Assembly (NCBI RefSeq): GCF_000182645.1
Contig: NZ_ACQA01000001.1
Location: 2,174,001-2,238,000 of the forward strand
DNA from: Brucella intermedia LMG 3301
Lineage (GTDB): Bacteria > Pseudomonadota > Alphaproteobacteria > Rhizobiales > Rhizobiaceae
Length of the DNA stretch: 64,000 nt
Direction of reading: 5' to 3'
Part shown: positions 18,258 to 32,947 of the stretch, in pieces
Numbering within the stretch: position 1 is the stretch's first letter
Layout of the letters: the number at the start of each line of letters is the position of its first letter
The notes under the pieces: generated by a model
The model's database searches: none
The model's input: the letters and a program-made list of their open reading frames with translations, nothing else
What the model was told of the DNA's origin: nothing
Translations under genes and position numbers: made by a program

Positions 18258-18317
18258 TGGTTGCAATATAAAACCTTTTTCGCTACAAGCAAAATGGTTT
18301 CATTTTAAAACCATTTT
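18258..18317. promoter_or_regulatory. two candidate HxlR operators
   Basis: TGGTTGCAATATAAAACC (18258-18275) and TGGTTTCATTTTAAAACC (18295-18312) share most positions and both are GGTT/AACC palindromes. The second extends to a perfect AAAATGGTTT/AAACCATTTT inverted repeat (18291-18317). They are 37 bases apart and lie between the regulator and the MFS gene. Confidence 0.7.
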
Positions 18318-18331
18318 GTAGGAGCACAACC

Positions 18332-20859
<2,528 letters not shown>

Positions 20860-21014
20860 TTAACTGTACCTGTTTTCAGGTGGCGCAGCGCGACGCGAAT
20901 GTCAACGTCTGCATTTCCACGGGCCTGCGTATATCCGGCTTTCGCTTTATATAATCGCTTGCCGAGGCAATGTCGCCCTCTCATTATGTCGTGACGACAA
21001 GGAGGAGTCTGCCA

Positions 21015-21806
21015 ATGACCGATGCATCTGCCCGCAAGACCGCAATCATCACCGGATCGAATTCCGGGATCGGCCTCGGTATAGCCCATGCGCTGGCGGC
21101 GGCGGGACACAACGTCGTGATCAACTCCTTCACCGACCGTGACGAGGATCACGCGCTGGCGCGGAAACTCGGTGAAGAGCACGGCGTGAGCGTGGTCTAT
21201 ATCGCAGCCGACATGTCGAAGGCCGACCACTGCCGGGAACTCATCGCGGCCACCGTGAAACAGTTCGGCAGCGTGGACATTCTCGTCAACAATGCCGGTA
21301 TCCAGCATGTATCACCGGTGGAAGAGTTCCCGCCCGAGCAATGGGACCGCATCATCGCGATCAACCTGACTTCGGCGTTCCACACATCCGCGGCCGCGAT
21401 CCCGCATATGCGCAACTCAGGCTGGGGCCGCATCATCAACATCGCCTCCGCGCACGGCCTCGTGGCATCGCCGTTCAAATCGGCTTATGTCGCCGCCAAG
21501 CACGGCATCGTCGGCTTCACCAAGACCCTGGCGCTGGAGCTTGCGACCGCAAAGATCACCGCCAATTCCATCTGCCCCGGCTATGTGCTGACCCCGCTCG
21601 TCGAGGCGCAGATCCCGGACCAGATGAAGGCCTATCATATGGATCGCGAAACCGTGATCCGCGAAGTGATGCTCGACAAGCAGCCGACCAAGGAATTCGT
21701 CACCACTGCGCAGATCGGCGCCGTCGCCGCTTTCCTCGCAAGCGATGCGGCAGCGCAGATCAACGGCGCCGCCATTCCTGTCGATGGCGGCTGGACGGCC
21801 GAATAG
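21015..21806 (+). CDS. bdhA: 3-hydroxybutyrate dehydrogenase
   Basis: The 263-residue short-chain dehydrogenase oxidises D-3-hydroxybutyrate to acetoacetate with NAD. It has the cofactor motif TGSNSGIGLGIA, NNAGIQHV, the catalytic Ser in NIASAHGLVASP, and YVAAKHG with Tyr and Lys; HGLVASPFKSAY is typical of this enzyme. AAGGAGG precedes ATG 21015 by eight bases. The short-chain end DGGW is present. The palindrome at 21806-21848 overlaps the last base of its stop codon and may act as its 3' end. Confidence 0.9.
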   Translation: MTDASARKTAIITGSNSGIGLGIAHALAAAGHNVVINSFTDRDEDHALARKLGEEHGVSVVYIAADMSKADHCRELIAATVKQFGSVDILVNNAGIQHVSPVEEFPPEQWDRIIAINLTSAFHTSAAAIPHMRNSGWGRIINIASAHGLVASPFKSAYVAAKHGIVGFTKTLALELATAKITANSICPGYVLTPLVEAQIPDQMKAYHMDRETVIREVMLDKQPTKEFVTTAQIGAVAAFLASDAAAQINGAAIPVDGGWTAE

Positions 21807-21848
21807 CGCATCCCGAAAAGTGGGAACCGGTTTTCGGATAAGATGCGC
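21806..21848. repeat. CCGAAAA/TTTTCGG-family palindrome between convergent genes
   Basis: GCGCATC pairs with GATGCGC and the inner CCGAAAA with TTTTCGG. It lies between the stops of bdhA and the MFS gene and shares sequence with repeats at 45970-46012 and 58663-58718. Confidence 0.9.
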
Positions 21849-21860
21849 GGCATCAGAAGC

Positions 21861-23054
21861 TTAATGCTTTTGGTCGGCGTATCGGGCCAGGCTTGAGAAG
21901 GCCAGCACGACCAGAAGCAAAACCGGAAGTGCCAGAAACACCACGCCGAAACCACTATGCTTGGCGACAAAACCGATCAGTGACGGTGCCACCAGCATTC
22001 CCGAATAGCCAAGCGTCGTCGCGATGGACAGGCCGACGCTCGGATTGACGCCCGGCATGTTGCCTGCCATCGAGAAGGCTATCGGCACCATGTTGGAAAT
22101 GCCGATCCCACAGATAGCGAAGCCGATGATCGCCGTTGTGGAACTGTTTCCGAGGCCGACGATCAACATGCCGATAATGGCGATGGTCGTACAGGCGCGC
22201 AGGGTTTTGACCGCGCCGAACCGGTCGCGGACCAGATCGCCCGCAAAGCGCATGATGGCCATGGCCCCCGAAAACGCCGCGAAGCCGAAGCCTGCCACCG
22301 TGACCGAAGCGCCCAAATCCTGACGCATATGGTAAGCGCCCCAATCGATAATCGCGCCTTCCGGCACCATTGAAAACAGCGCCATGACGCCGACAAGCCA
22401 TGGCAGGGGATTGCGCGGCAGGGTGAGCTTCTGCTTTTCAGCCCCCGAATGATGATGCACCGTGTCCGCGATGATTGAAGGCCATGCAACCGCAATCAGG
22501 ATGGCGGCGACAACCGTCGTCACCAGCGCATGAACGGTCGATCCAAATTGCGCAATGAGAAAGCCCCCGCTTGCAGCGCCAATCAGGCCGCCAAGGCTCC
22601 AGAAGGCGTGGCAGGACGACATGATCGCCCGGCGCATCTTTTTCTCGACCGCGACCGCATTGGCATTCATCGACACGTCCATCGCGGCCATGGTCCCGCC
22701 GAAATAGAACATCACGATCACAGCCGTGACCACGTTGGGAACCACTGCGATGATGAGCAGCGCCGGAATGAAGGCGAGCGCAAACATGCGCACCACAATG
22801 CCCGAGCCGCGATGCGCCGAAAGAGCACCCGCGACCGGCATCATGGCCAGGGAACCGAGACCGAAGACAAGGATCATCAGCCCCATACCGGCGCTGTCGA
22901 GACCCAGACGCGCGGCGAATTCCGGGATTTTCGGAGCCCACCCGCCGAAAACATACCCGTTCATCAGGAAGAGGAGCGCCACGGCGATCCGCTCTCTGGT
23001 TACAATCGGCGCACGCGTGGGCGCCGCATCTTCGCGTCCGGAAACCTGTTCCAT
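21861..23054 (-). CDS. MFS transporter, YbjJ-like
   Basis: The 397-residue protein has 12 membrane segments and the opening FLMNGYVFGGWAPKIPEFAARLGL found in YbjJ-type MFS proteins related to fucose permease. The substrate is unknown. ATG 23054 follows GAGGG and begins seven bases after the stop of the DeoR regulator gene, so the two are one operon. The longer frame from 23084 would overlap the regulator. Confidence 0.87.
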   Translation of the reverse strand: MEQVSGREDAAPTRAPIVTRERIAVALLFLMNGYVFGGWAPKIPEFAARLGLDSAGMGLMILVFGLGSLAMMPVAGALSAHRGSGIVVRMFALAFIPALLIIAVVPNVVTAVIVMFYFGGTMAAMDVSMNANAVAVEKKMRRAIMSSCHAFWSLGGLIGAASGGFLIAQFGSTVHALVTTVVAAILIAVAWPSIIADTVHHHSGAEKQKLTLPRNPLPWLVGVMALFSMVPEGAIIDWGAYHMRQDLGASVTVAGFGFAAFSGAMAIMRFAGDLVRDRFGAVKTLRACTTIAIIGMLIVGLGNSSTTAIIGFAICGIGISNMVPIAFSMAGNMPGVNPSVGLSIATTLGYSGMLVAPSLIGFVAKHSGFGVVFLALPVLLLVVLAFSSLARYADQKH

Positions 23055-23061
23055 CTGTCCC

Positions 23062-23847
23062 TCAGTTGCGGTCCGCTGCCGCACGTAAAATCTTCATACC
23101 CGATGCCGCATAGGGCGCAAGCGCCGCTTCATCCGCATCGTATTCGACAGCCATGACGCCGACATCGTTCAAGTGAACGACATCATGGGCGGCAACCGTG
23201 CCGAGCTTGTCGCTCGTAATGGCAAGCGCCACCATCCGGCTGCGTCCGGCAATCACCCTCTTGAACTCCGCATCGTCGAGATGCAGCGCGGTCACGCCGA
23301 TTTCGGCGGCGATACCGCATGCCCCCAGGACGCAAAGATCGGGCCGCAGCAATTCTGCGTCGCGCAAGGCGCGCGCGCCGACTGCGGCACTCACGCGCCG
23401 GTCGATGGGCCCGCCGATCATGATAAGCTCGATCTCGGGCGAACCCATGAGAATCGCAGCGATGGACGGCGTATTGGTGACGACGGTAATGGCTTCGCCA
23501 TGCTCGACCATAAGCCGCGCCAGCGCCGTATTGACCGAAGAAGCGTCGAGAAACACCGTCATGCCGGGTTCCACCAGCCGCGCCAGCGCTGCGGCGAGCG
23601 CAGCCTTCGCCTGCGGTCGTTCGCAATCCCGTTCGGCAAGCGGCGAAGGTTCCGGCACGGCCCGCAGCGCACCGCCATAGACGCGCTTGCAAAGCCCGGC
23701 TGCCGCCATCTCACGCAGATCGCGCCGGATCGTATCCTCCGACACGCCGAAACTTTCCGCCAGTTCAGCCGCCAGCACACGCCCCGACTGCTGCAGCAGT
23801 TGCTGGATGCGTGCCTGTCTTTCGTGAAGCAGAAGCTCTGTCGCCAT
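23062..23847 (-). CDS. DeoR/GlpR-family sugar-responsive regulator
   Basis: The 261-residue protein has a DeoR helix-turn-helix (residues 5-60; LAESFGVSEDTIRRDL, KRVYGGALR) and a C-terminal effector domain that senses phosphorylated sugars (DASSVNTALARLM, IGGPIDRR, GACGIAAEIG). It leads an operon with an MFS transporter, which suggests sugar or polyol uptake. Upstream lie three CATGCA repeats (23858-23894) that may be its operator. Confidence 0.9.
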   Translation of the reverse strand: MATELLLHERQARIQQLLQQSGRVLAAELAESFGVSEDTIRRDLREMAAAGLCKRVYGGALRAVPEPSPLAERDCERPQAKAALAAALARLVEPGMTVFLDASSVNTALARLMVEHGEAITVVTNTPSIAAILMGSPEIELIMIGGPIDRRVSAAVGARALRDAELLRPDLCVLGACGIAAEIGVTALHLDDAEFKRVIAGRSRMVALAITSDKLGTVAAHDVVHLNDVGVMAVEYDADEAALAPYAASGMKILRAAADRN

Positions 23848-23855
23848 TATCCCTC

Positions 23856-23896
23856 AACATGCACAACCATGCACAAATAGGCATAAACATGCATAT
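23856..23896 (-). promoter_or_regulatory. phased CATGCA repeats, candidate DeoR operator
   Basis: CATGCAC occurs at 23858-23864 and 23868-23874, and CATGCAT at 23888-23894. The spacings are 10 and 20 bases, so the sites fall on one face of the helix. They start about 10 bases upstream of the DeoR start codon. Direct repeats in helical phase are typical DeoR-family sites. Confidence 0.65.
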
Positions 23897-24009
23897 CAGA
23901 TTTGGCCTCCCGCGCAACCGCAAAGAAATACCGCGGCGTTTGACAGCCGCGGCGTTTGCGTTTCTGACGCTTTTAAAGCGACAGTTTTGGTCTGATGGGC
24001 CGCTACGCT

Positions 24010-24108
24010 TCTCCCTCATCCTGAGCCTGTCGAAGGACGAGGTCAGGCGTTGTGCATTTCCCTCGCCCTTCGAGACGCCGTTTTCAACGGCTCCTCAGGA
24101 TGAGGGAA
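24010..24108. repeat. CTCATCCTGAG/CTCAGGATGAGG inverted repeat element
   Basis: CCTCATCCTGAG near 24014-24025 is the reverse complement of CTCAGGATGAGG near 24093-24105; the interior contains CTGTCGAAGGACGAGG and CCTCGCCCTTCGAGACG. The same words build the repeats at 62023-62077 and 62167-62221. Confidence 0.8.
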
Positions 24109-24165
24109 AGGGAGATCTGGAGCGCGATCCGAAAATCGATCAACCTCGGCTGAAGCCCATAACTG

Positions 24166-27640
<3,475 letters not shown>

Positions 27641-27735
27641 GGCAGATCTCCCTAACTGCAATGACAAAGGCGCCATTGCTTAACCTGCAATAGACACGAG
27701 CGCAAACAAACTGTGCAACCGGGAGATAAAAACAA

Positions 27736-27760
27736 AATGCCCGACCAAAAGCCGGGCAGA
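27736..27760 (-). terminator. intrinsic terminator after the first binding-protein gene
   Basis: GCCCG and CGGGC pair around ACCAAAAGC. On the minus strand the stem is followed by ATTTTGTTTTTAT. It lies about 140 bases after the stop at 27901. Confidence 0.75.
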
Positions 27761-27855
27761 TTGATGAATTTTGCAGCATATTATGCTAATATATCAGGCA
27801 CAAGTGCGGCTTCCCATTACGAAGCAATCATCAGAACCGCTCTAAGCCTCTGTGT

Positions 27856-27899
27856 TCTTCCGACGCAAAACCGCTTCGCGCTTTTGCAGGAAATGCTCC
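27856..27899. repeat. GCATTTCC-family palindromic repeat after livK copy 1
   Basis: It reads, on the minus strand, GGAGCATTTCCTGCAAAAGC and then GGTTTTGCGTCGGAAG, close to the copies at 244-290 and 54293-54335. It starts one to four bases after the stop codon of the binding-protein gene. Confidence 0.85.
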
Positions 27900-27900
27900 A

Positions 27901-29016
27901 TTACTTCTGGAAGTAATTATACTTGCCGTCTTCGCCCTTGCGCCATTCAAACATCACATAGGGCGAAAGGCTGGGATCGCCCTTTGCGTCGAAGGTGATG
28001 TCGCCCAGCACGGTCTTGAACGGTCCCTTTTCCTTCATCGCGGTCGCAACTTCCTGCGGATCGTTGCTTCCGGCTGCATTGGCGGCATTGACCAGCGACT
28101 GCACGCCCGCATAGGCGTAGAAAGTATAGGCTTCCGGCTCGAAGCCCTTGTCGCGGAAAGACTTGATCAGATCGGCATTCGACTTGTCGTCGCGCGGATC
28201 GGGACCGAAGGTGTTCATCACGCCAGCCACCGCATCACCGGCAATCGAGGCGAGTTCGTTGGACACGATGCCGTCGCCGGAAATGAACTGGGCCTTGAGG
28301 CCCTGATCAGCCATCTGGCGAATGAGCAGGCCGGCTTCCGGGTGCATGCCACCCCAGTAAACTGCGGTGATTCCGGCAGCCTTCATCTTGGAGATGAGCG
28401 CCGAGAAATCCTTGTCGCCCTGGTTCACGCCTTCATAGAGCGTTTCCTTCATGCCGCTTTCGTTAAGCGACTTCTTGGTCTCGTCGGCAAGGCCCTGACC
28501 ATAAGGCGTCTTGTCGTGAAGGATCGCGACTTTGCCGTCCTTGTAATTCTCGGCCATGTACTTGCCGGCAACAATTCCCTGCTTGTCATCGCGACGGCAG
28601 GTGCGGAACGTGTTCCACAATTCGCGCTCGGTGAAGGTCGGGTTGGTGGTGCCGGGTGCAATCATCAGCACGCCATTTTCGGCATAGATGTCCGAAGTCG
28701 GAATGCTGACGCCGGAATTGAAGTGACCGATGACGAACTGGACGCCGTCACCGACGAACTTGTTGGCAACCGAAATGCCCTGCTTCGGATCGGCAGCGTC
28801 GTCGCCGTAGACGATCGTGATCTGCTCGCCATTCATGCCGCCCTTGGCATTGGCTTCTGCGACTGCCGCTTCGACACCGCGCTTGATCTGCTCGCCGAAA
28901 GCCGCCTGGCTGCCGGTCAGCGGTGCGCCGACGCCGAGCTGGATATCGGCAAACGATACACCGCCCATTGCAACCAGTGCCGAGAGGCAGACGCCGCAGA
29001 ATAAGGATTTCTTCAT
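27901..29016 (-). CDS. livK: branched-chain amino acid ABC transporter, binding protein (copy 1)
   Basis: The 371-residue periplasmic protein has a Sec signal peptide ([19 protein letters not shown]...SFA) and a Leu/Ile/Val-binding type I fold with [29 protein letters not shown] and [13 protein letters not shown] 29016 follows GGGAG; the longer frame to 29085 is rejected because it would precede the signal peptide. A paralogue of the same length lies directly upstream (29453-30568), and the permease operon follows further upstream on the same strand. Ligand specificity is not known. Confidence 0.92.
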   Translation of the reverse strand: MKKSLFCGVCLSALVAMGGVSFADIQLGVGAPLTGSQAAFGEQIKRGVEAAVAEANAKGGMNGEQITIVYGDDAADPKQGISVANKFVGDGVQFVIGHFNSGVSIPTSDIYAENGVLMIAPGTTNPTFTERELWNTFRTCRRDDKQGIVAGKYMAENYKDGKVAILHDKTPYGQGLADETKKSLNESGMKETLYEGVNQGDKDFSALISKMKAAGITAVYWGGMHPEAGLLIRQMADQGLKAQFISGDGIVSNELASIAGDAVAGVMNTFGPDPRDDKSNADLIKSFRDKGFEPEAYTFYAYAGVQSLVNAANAAGSNDPQEVATAMKEKGPFKTVLGDITFDAKGDPSLSPYVMFEWRKGEDGKYNYFQK

Positions 29017-29452
29017 TTCAGTTGCTCCCACTAAACGCATCCCGGAAATTTGACCCATTCCCGGAACGCGCATCAAAATAGTCATTCAGAGCGGCGTTCC
29101 GATCCGATCGGACGACCGCCGTTTTTGCAGGCCTGCGCAGCCACAGCGAAGCACCGCGCACAACCCGATATTCGAATGGGAGACCGACATCAGCCTTTGG
29201 AACGCTATCTGGGCTTCGAAATGCCCGCGTCGAAACTGGTCCTCCCACCAGATTGCAAGACCAGACATAGAGAATCGCCCTACATCTGGATGCAATTGTA
29301 GATAGATTCCCTTTCAAGCTGAAAGTAAAGTAATGATTTCGTCTATATTCTGCGTTTCACGCATGACTTTATGCGGAACAGAGCACCGCAAACGAAAATG
29401 CCCGGCATAAAGCCGGGCACTTCCACTGATCGGGAAAGAATATAAGGGTAAC
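29017..29452. other. 436-base region between the two binding-protein genes
   Basis: It contains the terminator of copy 2 (29400-29420) and presumably a separate promoter for copy 1. No coding sequence is convincing. Confidence 0.6.
29400..29420 (-). terminator. intrinsic terminator after binding-protein copy 2
   Basis: TGCCCGGC and GCCGGGCA pair around ATAAA, about 30 bases after the stop on the minus strand, followed there by TTTTCGTTT. Confidence 0.85.
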
Positions 29453-30568
29453 TTACTGCTGAACGTAAGTATATTTTCCGTCAGCGCCCTTTTCCCACTT
29501 GTACATGACGTAACCTGGGAGCTTCGGATCGCCCTTTTCGTCATAGGAAAGATCGCCGAGCACGGTCTTGAACGGACCCTTTTCCTTCAGCGCCTTGGCG
29601 ATTTCCTGCGGGTCGTTGCTGCCGGCAGCCTTTGCGGCCTGCGCCAGCGACTGAACAGCCGCATAGGAATAGAGCGTATAGGCTTCAGGCTCGAAACCGG
29701 CGTCGCGGAACTTCTTCACCAGTTCGGCATTGTTCGGGTTGTTGCGCGGATCGGGACCGAAGGTGTTGAGCGTGCCTTCGACAGCCGGACCGGCAATCGA
29801 AGCCAGTTCGTTGGAAACGATACCGTCGCCCGAGATGAACTGGGCCTTCACGCCCTGATCGGCCATCTGGCGGATGATGAGACCGGCTTCCGGATGCAGG
29901 CCGCCCCAGTAAACCACCGTCACGCCTGCCTGCTTGAGTTTGGCGATCAGAGCGGAGAAGTCCTTTTCACCAACATTGACGCCTTCATAGAGGGCTTCCT
30001 TGGTGCCAAGCTCGTTGAGCTTCTTCTTGGTTTCGTCGGCAAGGCCCTGACCGTATGGGGTCTTGTCGTGAATGACGGCGATCTTCGCATCCTTGAAATG
30101 GTCGAAGATGTACTGGCCAGCCACGATGCCCTGCTGGTCGTCACGGCCGCAGGTGCGGAACGTGTTCCACAGCTGACGCTCGGTATAGACCGGATTGGTC
30201 GCGGCAGGCGAGATTTCGAGAATGCCGTTTTCGGCATAGACTTCCGAAGCCGGGATCGAAACGCCCGAGTTGAAGTGACCGATGACATATTTCACGCCGT
30301 CGGCTGCGAACTTGTTGGCAACCGAAATGCCCTGCTTCGGATCCGAAACGTCATCGCCGAGCGAGATCGTTATTTTCTCGCCATTGATGCCGCCCGCATC
30401 GTTGACTTCCTTGATGGCGGCTTCCGCCCCCTTCTGGATCTGTGCGCCATAAACGGCGTTCGGGCCGGTCAAGGGTGCACCGATACCCAGAATTACATCA
30501 GCCCAAGCCGAGCCCCCGAAAGACATTACTGCTGCAAGAGCAACACCTGCCAAAAGTGATTTCTTCAT
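29453..30568 (-). CDS. livK: branched-chain amino acid ABC transporter, binding protein (copy 2)
   Basis: The 371-residue periplasmic protein resembles copy 1 at roughly 70 percent by eye, including [18 protein letters not shown] and [15 protein letters not shown]. The signal peptide is [23 protein letters not shown]. The ATG at 30568 follows GGGAG. Retained copies of the receptor next to one permease operon suggest two ligand ranges for a shared LivHMGF transporter. Confidence 0.92.
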   Translation of the reverse strand: MKKSLLAGVALAAVMSFGGSAWADVILGIGAPLTGPNAVYGAQIQKGAEAAIKEVNDAGGINGEKITISLGDDVSDPKQGISVANKFAADGVKYVIGHFNSGVSIPASEVYAENGILEISPAATNPVYTERQLWNTFRTCGRDDQQGIVAGQYIFDHFKDAKIAVIHDKTPYGQGLADETKKKLNELGTKEALYEGVNVGEKDFSALIAKLKQAGVTVVYWGGLHPEAGLIIRQMADQGVKAQFISGDGIVSNELASIAGPAVEGTLNTFGPDPRNNPNNAELVKKFRDAGFEPEAYTLYSYAAVQSLAQAAKAAGSNDPQEIAKALKEKGPFKTVLGDLSYDEKGDPKLPGYVMYKWEKGADGKYTYVQQ

Positions 30569-30686
30569 TGTTGGAACTCCCATCATTGTATTTACCCCGA
30601 ACGATGTTTTGCATCGCCTTATTTTCTTGCTGATTACTCAGCAATATCTACGCTGAATCTTATTACTGTCAACGTGATCTTGTAAA

Positions 30687-30718
30687 AAAGCTTCGCCGCA
30701 TGGCGGCGAAGCTTTGAA
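30687..30718 (-). terminator. intrinsic terminator at the end of the liv operon
   Basis: AAGCTTCGCCGC and GCGGCGAAGCTT form a perfect 12-base stem with loop ATG, followed on the minus strand by TTTTTTACAAG. It begins two bases after the stop of the small membrane protein gene. Confidence 0.93.
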
Positions 30719-30719
30719 A

Positions 30720-31064
30720 TTATTTTGCCTTCCAGCTTAGCGGCGAAGCTTTCTCATAAAGCCAGCCATACTGCCGCACCATTTGTTTGGTGCGGGTGTA
30801 GCGAAAGCCGACCGTGCCGATAATCATCAGGACGATCGTGTCCACCAGATAGTAGTGGAACGAAAGAAGCGTCCCCTCGAACAGCGCGAAGTGGATGAAA
30901 CGCACCGCAGCGCCGAGCGGGATCAGGTAGATCAGCAGCTGCGGATAGGTGCGCCAGGTCGAAGCACAGGCACGCCCCGTCATCCAGGCAGCCCAGCCGC
31001 CAAGCAGACAGGTGATGAGGAAAAACAACCAGAATGACGGTTCTTCGTAGAGAATACCTTGCAT
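30720..31064 (-). CDS. small membrane protein of the liv operon (DUF6867-like)
   Basis: The 114-residue protein has three hydrophobic segments (FWLFFLITCLLGGWAAW, LLIYLIPLGAAVRFIHF, LVDTIVLMIIGTVGF) and a polar end. I recall such proteins at the end of branched-chain amino acid transporter operons in Hyphomicrobiales as DUF6867. The gene starts nine bases after livF and the operon ends at the terminator after it. The function is unknown; an accessory role in the transporter is an inference from position. Confidence 0.75.
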   Translation of the reverse strand: MQGILYEEPSFWLFFLITCLLGGWAAWMTGRACASTWRTYPQLLIYLIPLGAAVRFIHFALFEGTLLSFHYYLVDTIVLMIIGTVGFRYTRTKQMVRQYGWLYEKASPLSWKAK

Positions 31065-31073
31065 GATTTCCTC

Positions 31074-31823
31074 CTAGTGCCTTCCGCCTTCGAGATAGGC
31101 GGCACGGACTTCCGGATCGGCCAGCAGTTCGCGGCCTGCGCCGCTCATGGTGATCGAGCCGTTGACCATCACATAACCGCGGTCTGCGAGCTTCAGTGCA
31201 CCGAATGCGTTCTGCTCGACGAGGAATACCGTCAGCCCCTGCGTGCGGTTCAGTTCCTTGATCGCCTCGAAAATCTGCTTGACGATCAGCGGTGCCAGAC
31301 CGAGCGACGGTTCGTCCAGAAGCAGGAGCTTCGGACGCGCCATCAGTGCGCGGGCGATCGCCAGCATCTGCTGTTCACCGCCCGAAAGCGTGCCGCCACG
31401 CTGGTTGATACGCTCCTTCAGCCGTGGGAACAGGTCGAACATCAGCTTTACGTCTTCATCGAAATATTGCTGATTGTCGAGGCTTGCGCCCATCTGAAGG
31501 TTTTCCAGAACAGTCATGCGCGGGAAGATGCGACGGCCTTCCGGCGACTGCGCGATGCGCAGCTTGGCGATCTCGTGCGGCGGCATGGACGTGATATCCT
31601 TGCCATTGAACAGGATGCGGCCGGTACGCGCCTTCGGCGAGCCGAAGATCGTCATCATCAGCGTCGATTTGCCGGCGCCGTTTGCGCCGATCAGCGCCAC
31701 GATCTCGCCCTCGTCGACAGTCAGGTCGATGCCCTTCAAGGCGCAAATATTGCCGTAATAGGTTTCAACCTTCTCGACGGCCAGAAGCGGTTGCTTTTTC
31801 TGCATGGTTTCAGCCTGCATCAT
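31074..31823 (-). CDS. livF: branched-chain amino acid ABC transporter, ATPase LivF
   Basis: The 249-residue protein has Walker A GANGAGKSTL, signature LSGGEQQMLAIARAL and Walker B LLLDEPSLGL, and the LivF type end (VEQNAFGALKLADRGYVM). It pairs with LivG as the nucleotide-binding half of the transporter. Start 31823 overlaps the livG stop by four bases; an ATG one codon later is equally possible. Confidence 0.94.
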   Translation of the reverse strand: MMQAETMQKKQPLLAVEKVETYYGNICALKGIDLTVDEGEIVALIGANGAGKSTLMMTIFGSPKARTGRILFNGKDITSMPPHEIAKLRIAQSPEGRRIFPRMTVLENLQMGASLDNQQYFDEDVKLMFDLFPRLKERINQRGGTLSGGEQQMLAIARALMARPKLLLLDEPSLGLAPLIVKQIFEAIKELNRTQGLTVFLVEQNAFGALKLADRGYVMVNGSITMSGAGRELLADPEVRAAYLEGGRH

Positions 31824-32947
31824 TCGCCTCCCTTCCTGGGCTTGCCCGGAGTTTTTGTTGGGGCTTTTGCCGGGGCTTTGGCGCGTTTCGCACCACCCTT
31901 GGCAGCCTCACCCTGGGCAGCCTTCGCGGGAGCAGTCTTGTCGCCGGTCGGATCATCGGTTGCGTCAACGCCTGCGGAAGGCGTTTCGCCCTTCTCTTCG
32001 GCAATTTCCTCCTCGATGGCTTCCTCGGCAAGCTGGGCGGCGACCAGATGCGCCGGATCGACAACACCAGGCTTGTCCGCCTCTTCGATGAGTTCGGCGA
32101 TTTCCTCGTCATCGACGCCGAGATAGGCGGCGATAACACGCGGATCGTTCTTGACCTCTTCCGGCGCGCCATCGGAAATCTTGGTGCCGTATTCCAGCAC
32201 GATCACATGATCGGAGATTTCCATGACGACCGACATGTCGTGTTCGATCAGCAGGATCGACGTGCCGGTTTCCTTGCGGATATCAAGGAGAAGCTTGTTG
32301 AGCTCCGCCGATTCGCGCGGATTGAGACCGGCGGCAGGTTCATCGAGGCACAGGATTTCCGGCTCGGTGCACATGGCGCGGGCGATTTCCAGACGGCGCT
32401 GATCGCCATAGGGCAGATCGCCTGCCGGATCGTCCGCACGGTCGATCAGGTTGATCTTTTCCAGCCAGTAACGCGCCTTTTCAACCGCTTCCTTCGCCGC
32501 CGACTTGTAGCCCGGCAGCCCCAGCAGGCCGAGGATCGTATAGCCGGAAGAGCGCATCAGCGTGTTGTGTTGCGCAACGAGCAGGTTTTCCAGAACGGTG
32601 AGACCCGAGAAAAGGCGGATGTTCTGGAACGTGCGCGCGACCTTGGCTTGCTTGGTGATCTGGAAGTCGGGCAGGCGTTCCAGCAGGAACTTGTCGCCCG
32701 TCTTCCGGTTCATCGTCAGCATCCCGCCCGTGGGCTTGTAGAAGCCGGTGATGCAGTTGAAGACCGTGGTCTTGCCTGCACCGTTGGGGCCGATGATCGC
32801 CGTAATATCCCCGCGCTTCACATTGAAGCTCAGATCGTTGATGGCGACGAGGCCGCCGAAGCGCATCGAGAGATGCTCGACCTGAAGGATGGTGTCTTTC
32901 TGAGTGTTGCCGGACATAGTGCCAGACATAGTGTTTATCTCCGCCAT
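31820..32947 (-). CDS. livG: branched-chain amino acid ABC transporter, ATPase LivG with long charged tail
   Basis: The first about 277 residues are a normal LivG: Walker A GPNGAGKTT, LPYGDQRRLEIARAM, and CLDEPAAGLNPRES, ending in AYLG. Another 98 residues follow, first acidic (EEIAELIEEADK, EEAIEEEIAEE) and then Lys/Ala/Pro-rich (KAPAKAPTKTPGKPRKGGE). Most LivG proteins stop near residue 255. The start could be 32947, overlapping livM by one base, or the ATG at 32929, which has GGAG nine bases before it. Confidence 0.92.
   Translation of the reverse strand: MAEINTMSGTMSGNTQKDTILQVEHLSMRFGGLVAINDLSFNVKRGDITAIIGPNGAGKTTVFNCITGFYKPTGGMLTMNRKTGDKFLLERLPDFQITKQAKVARTFQNIRLFSGLTVLENLLVAQHNTLMRSSGYTILGLLGLPGYKSAAKEAVEKARYWLEKINLIDRADDPAGDLPYGDQRRLEIARAMCTEPEILCLDEPAAGLNPRESAELNKLLLDIRKETGTSILLIEHDMSVVMEISDHVIVLEYGTKISDGAPEEVKNDPRVIAAYLGVDDEEIAELIEEADKPGVVDPAHLVAAQLAEEAIEEEIAEEKGETPSAGVDATDDPTGDKTAPAKAAQGEAAKGGAKRAKAPAKAPTKTPGKPRKGGE

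Larger units (their letters stand above)
23848..24165. other. 318-base region between pyc and DeoR gene
   Basis: It holds the phased CATGCA repeats and, further on, the CTCATCCTGAG repeat element at 24010-24108. No gene was seen. Confidence 0.7.

Noticed and set aside
23858..24108. CRISPR-like array suggested by repeated words
   Set aside because: The repeats are short and at 10/20-base phase, or are one inverted pair; there are no regular spacers and no cas genes.
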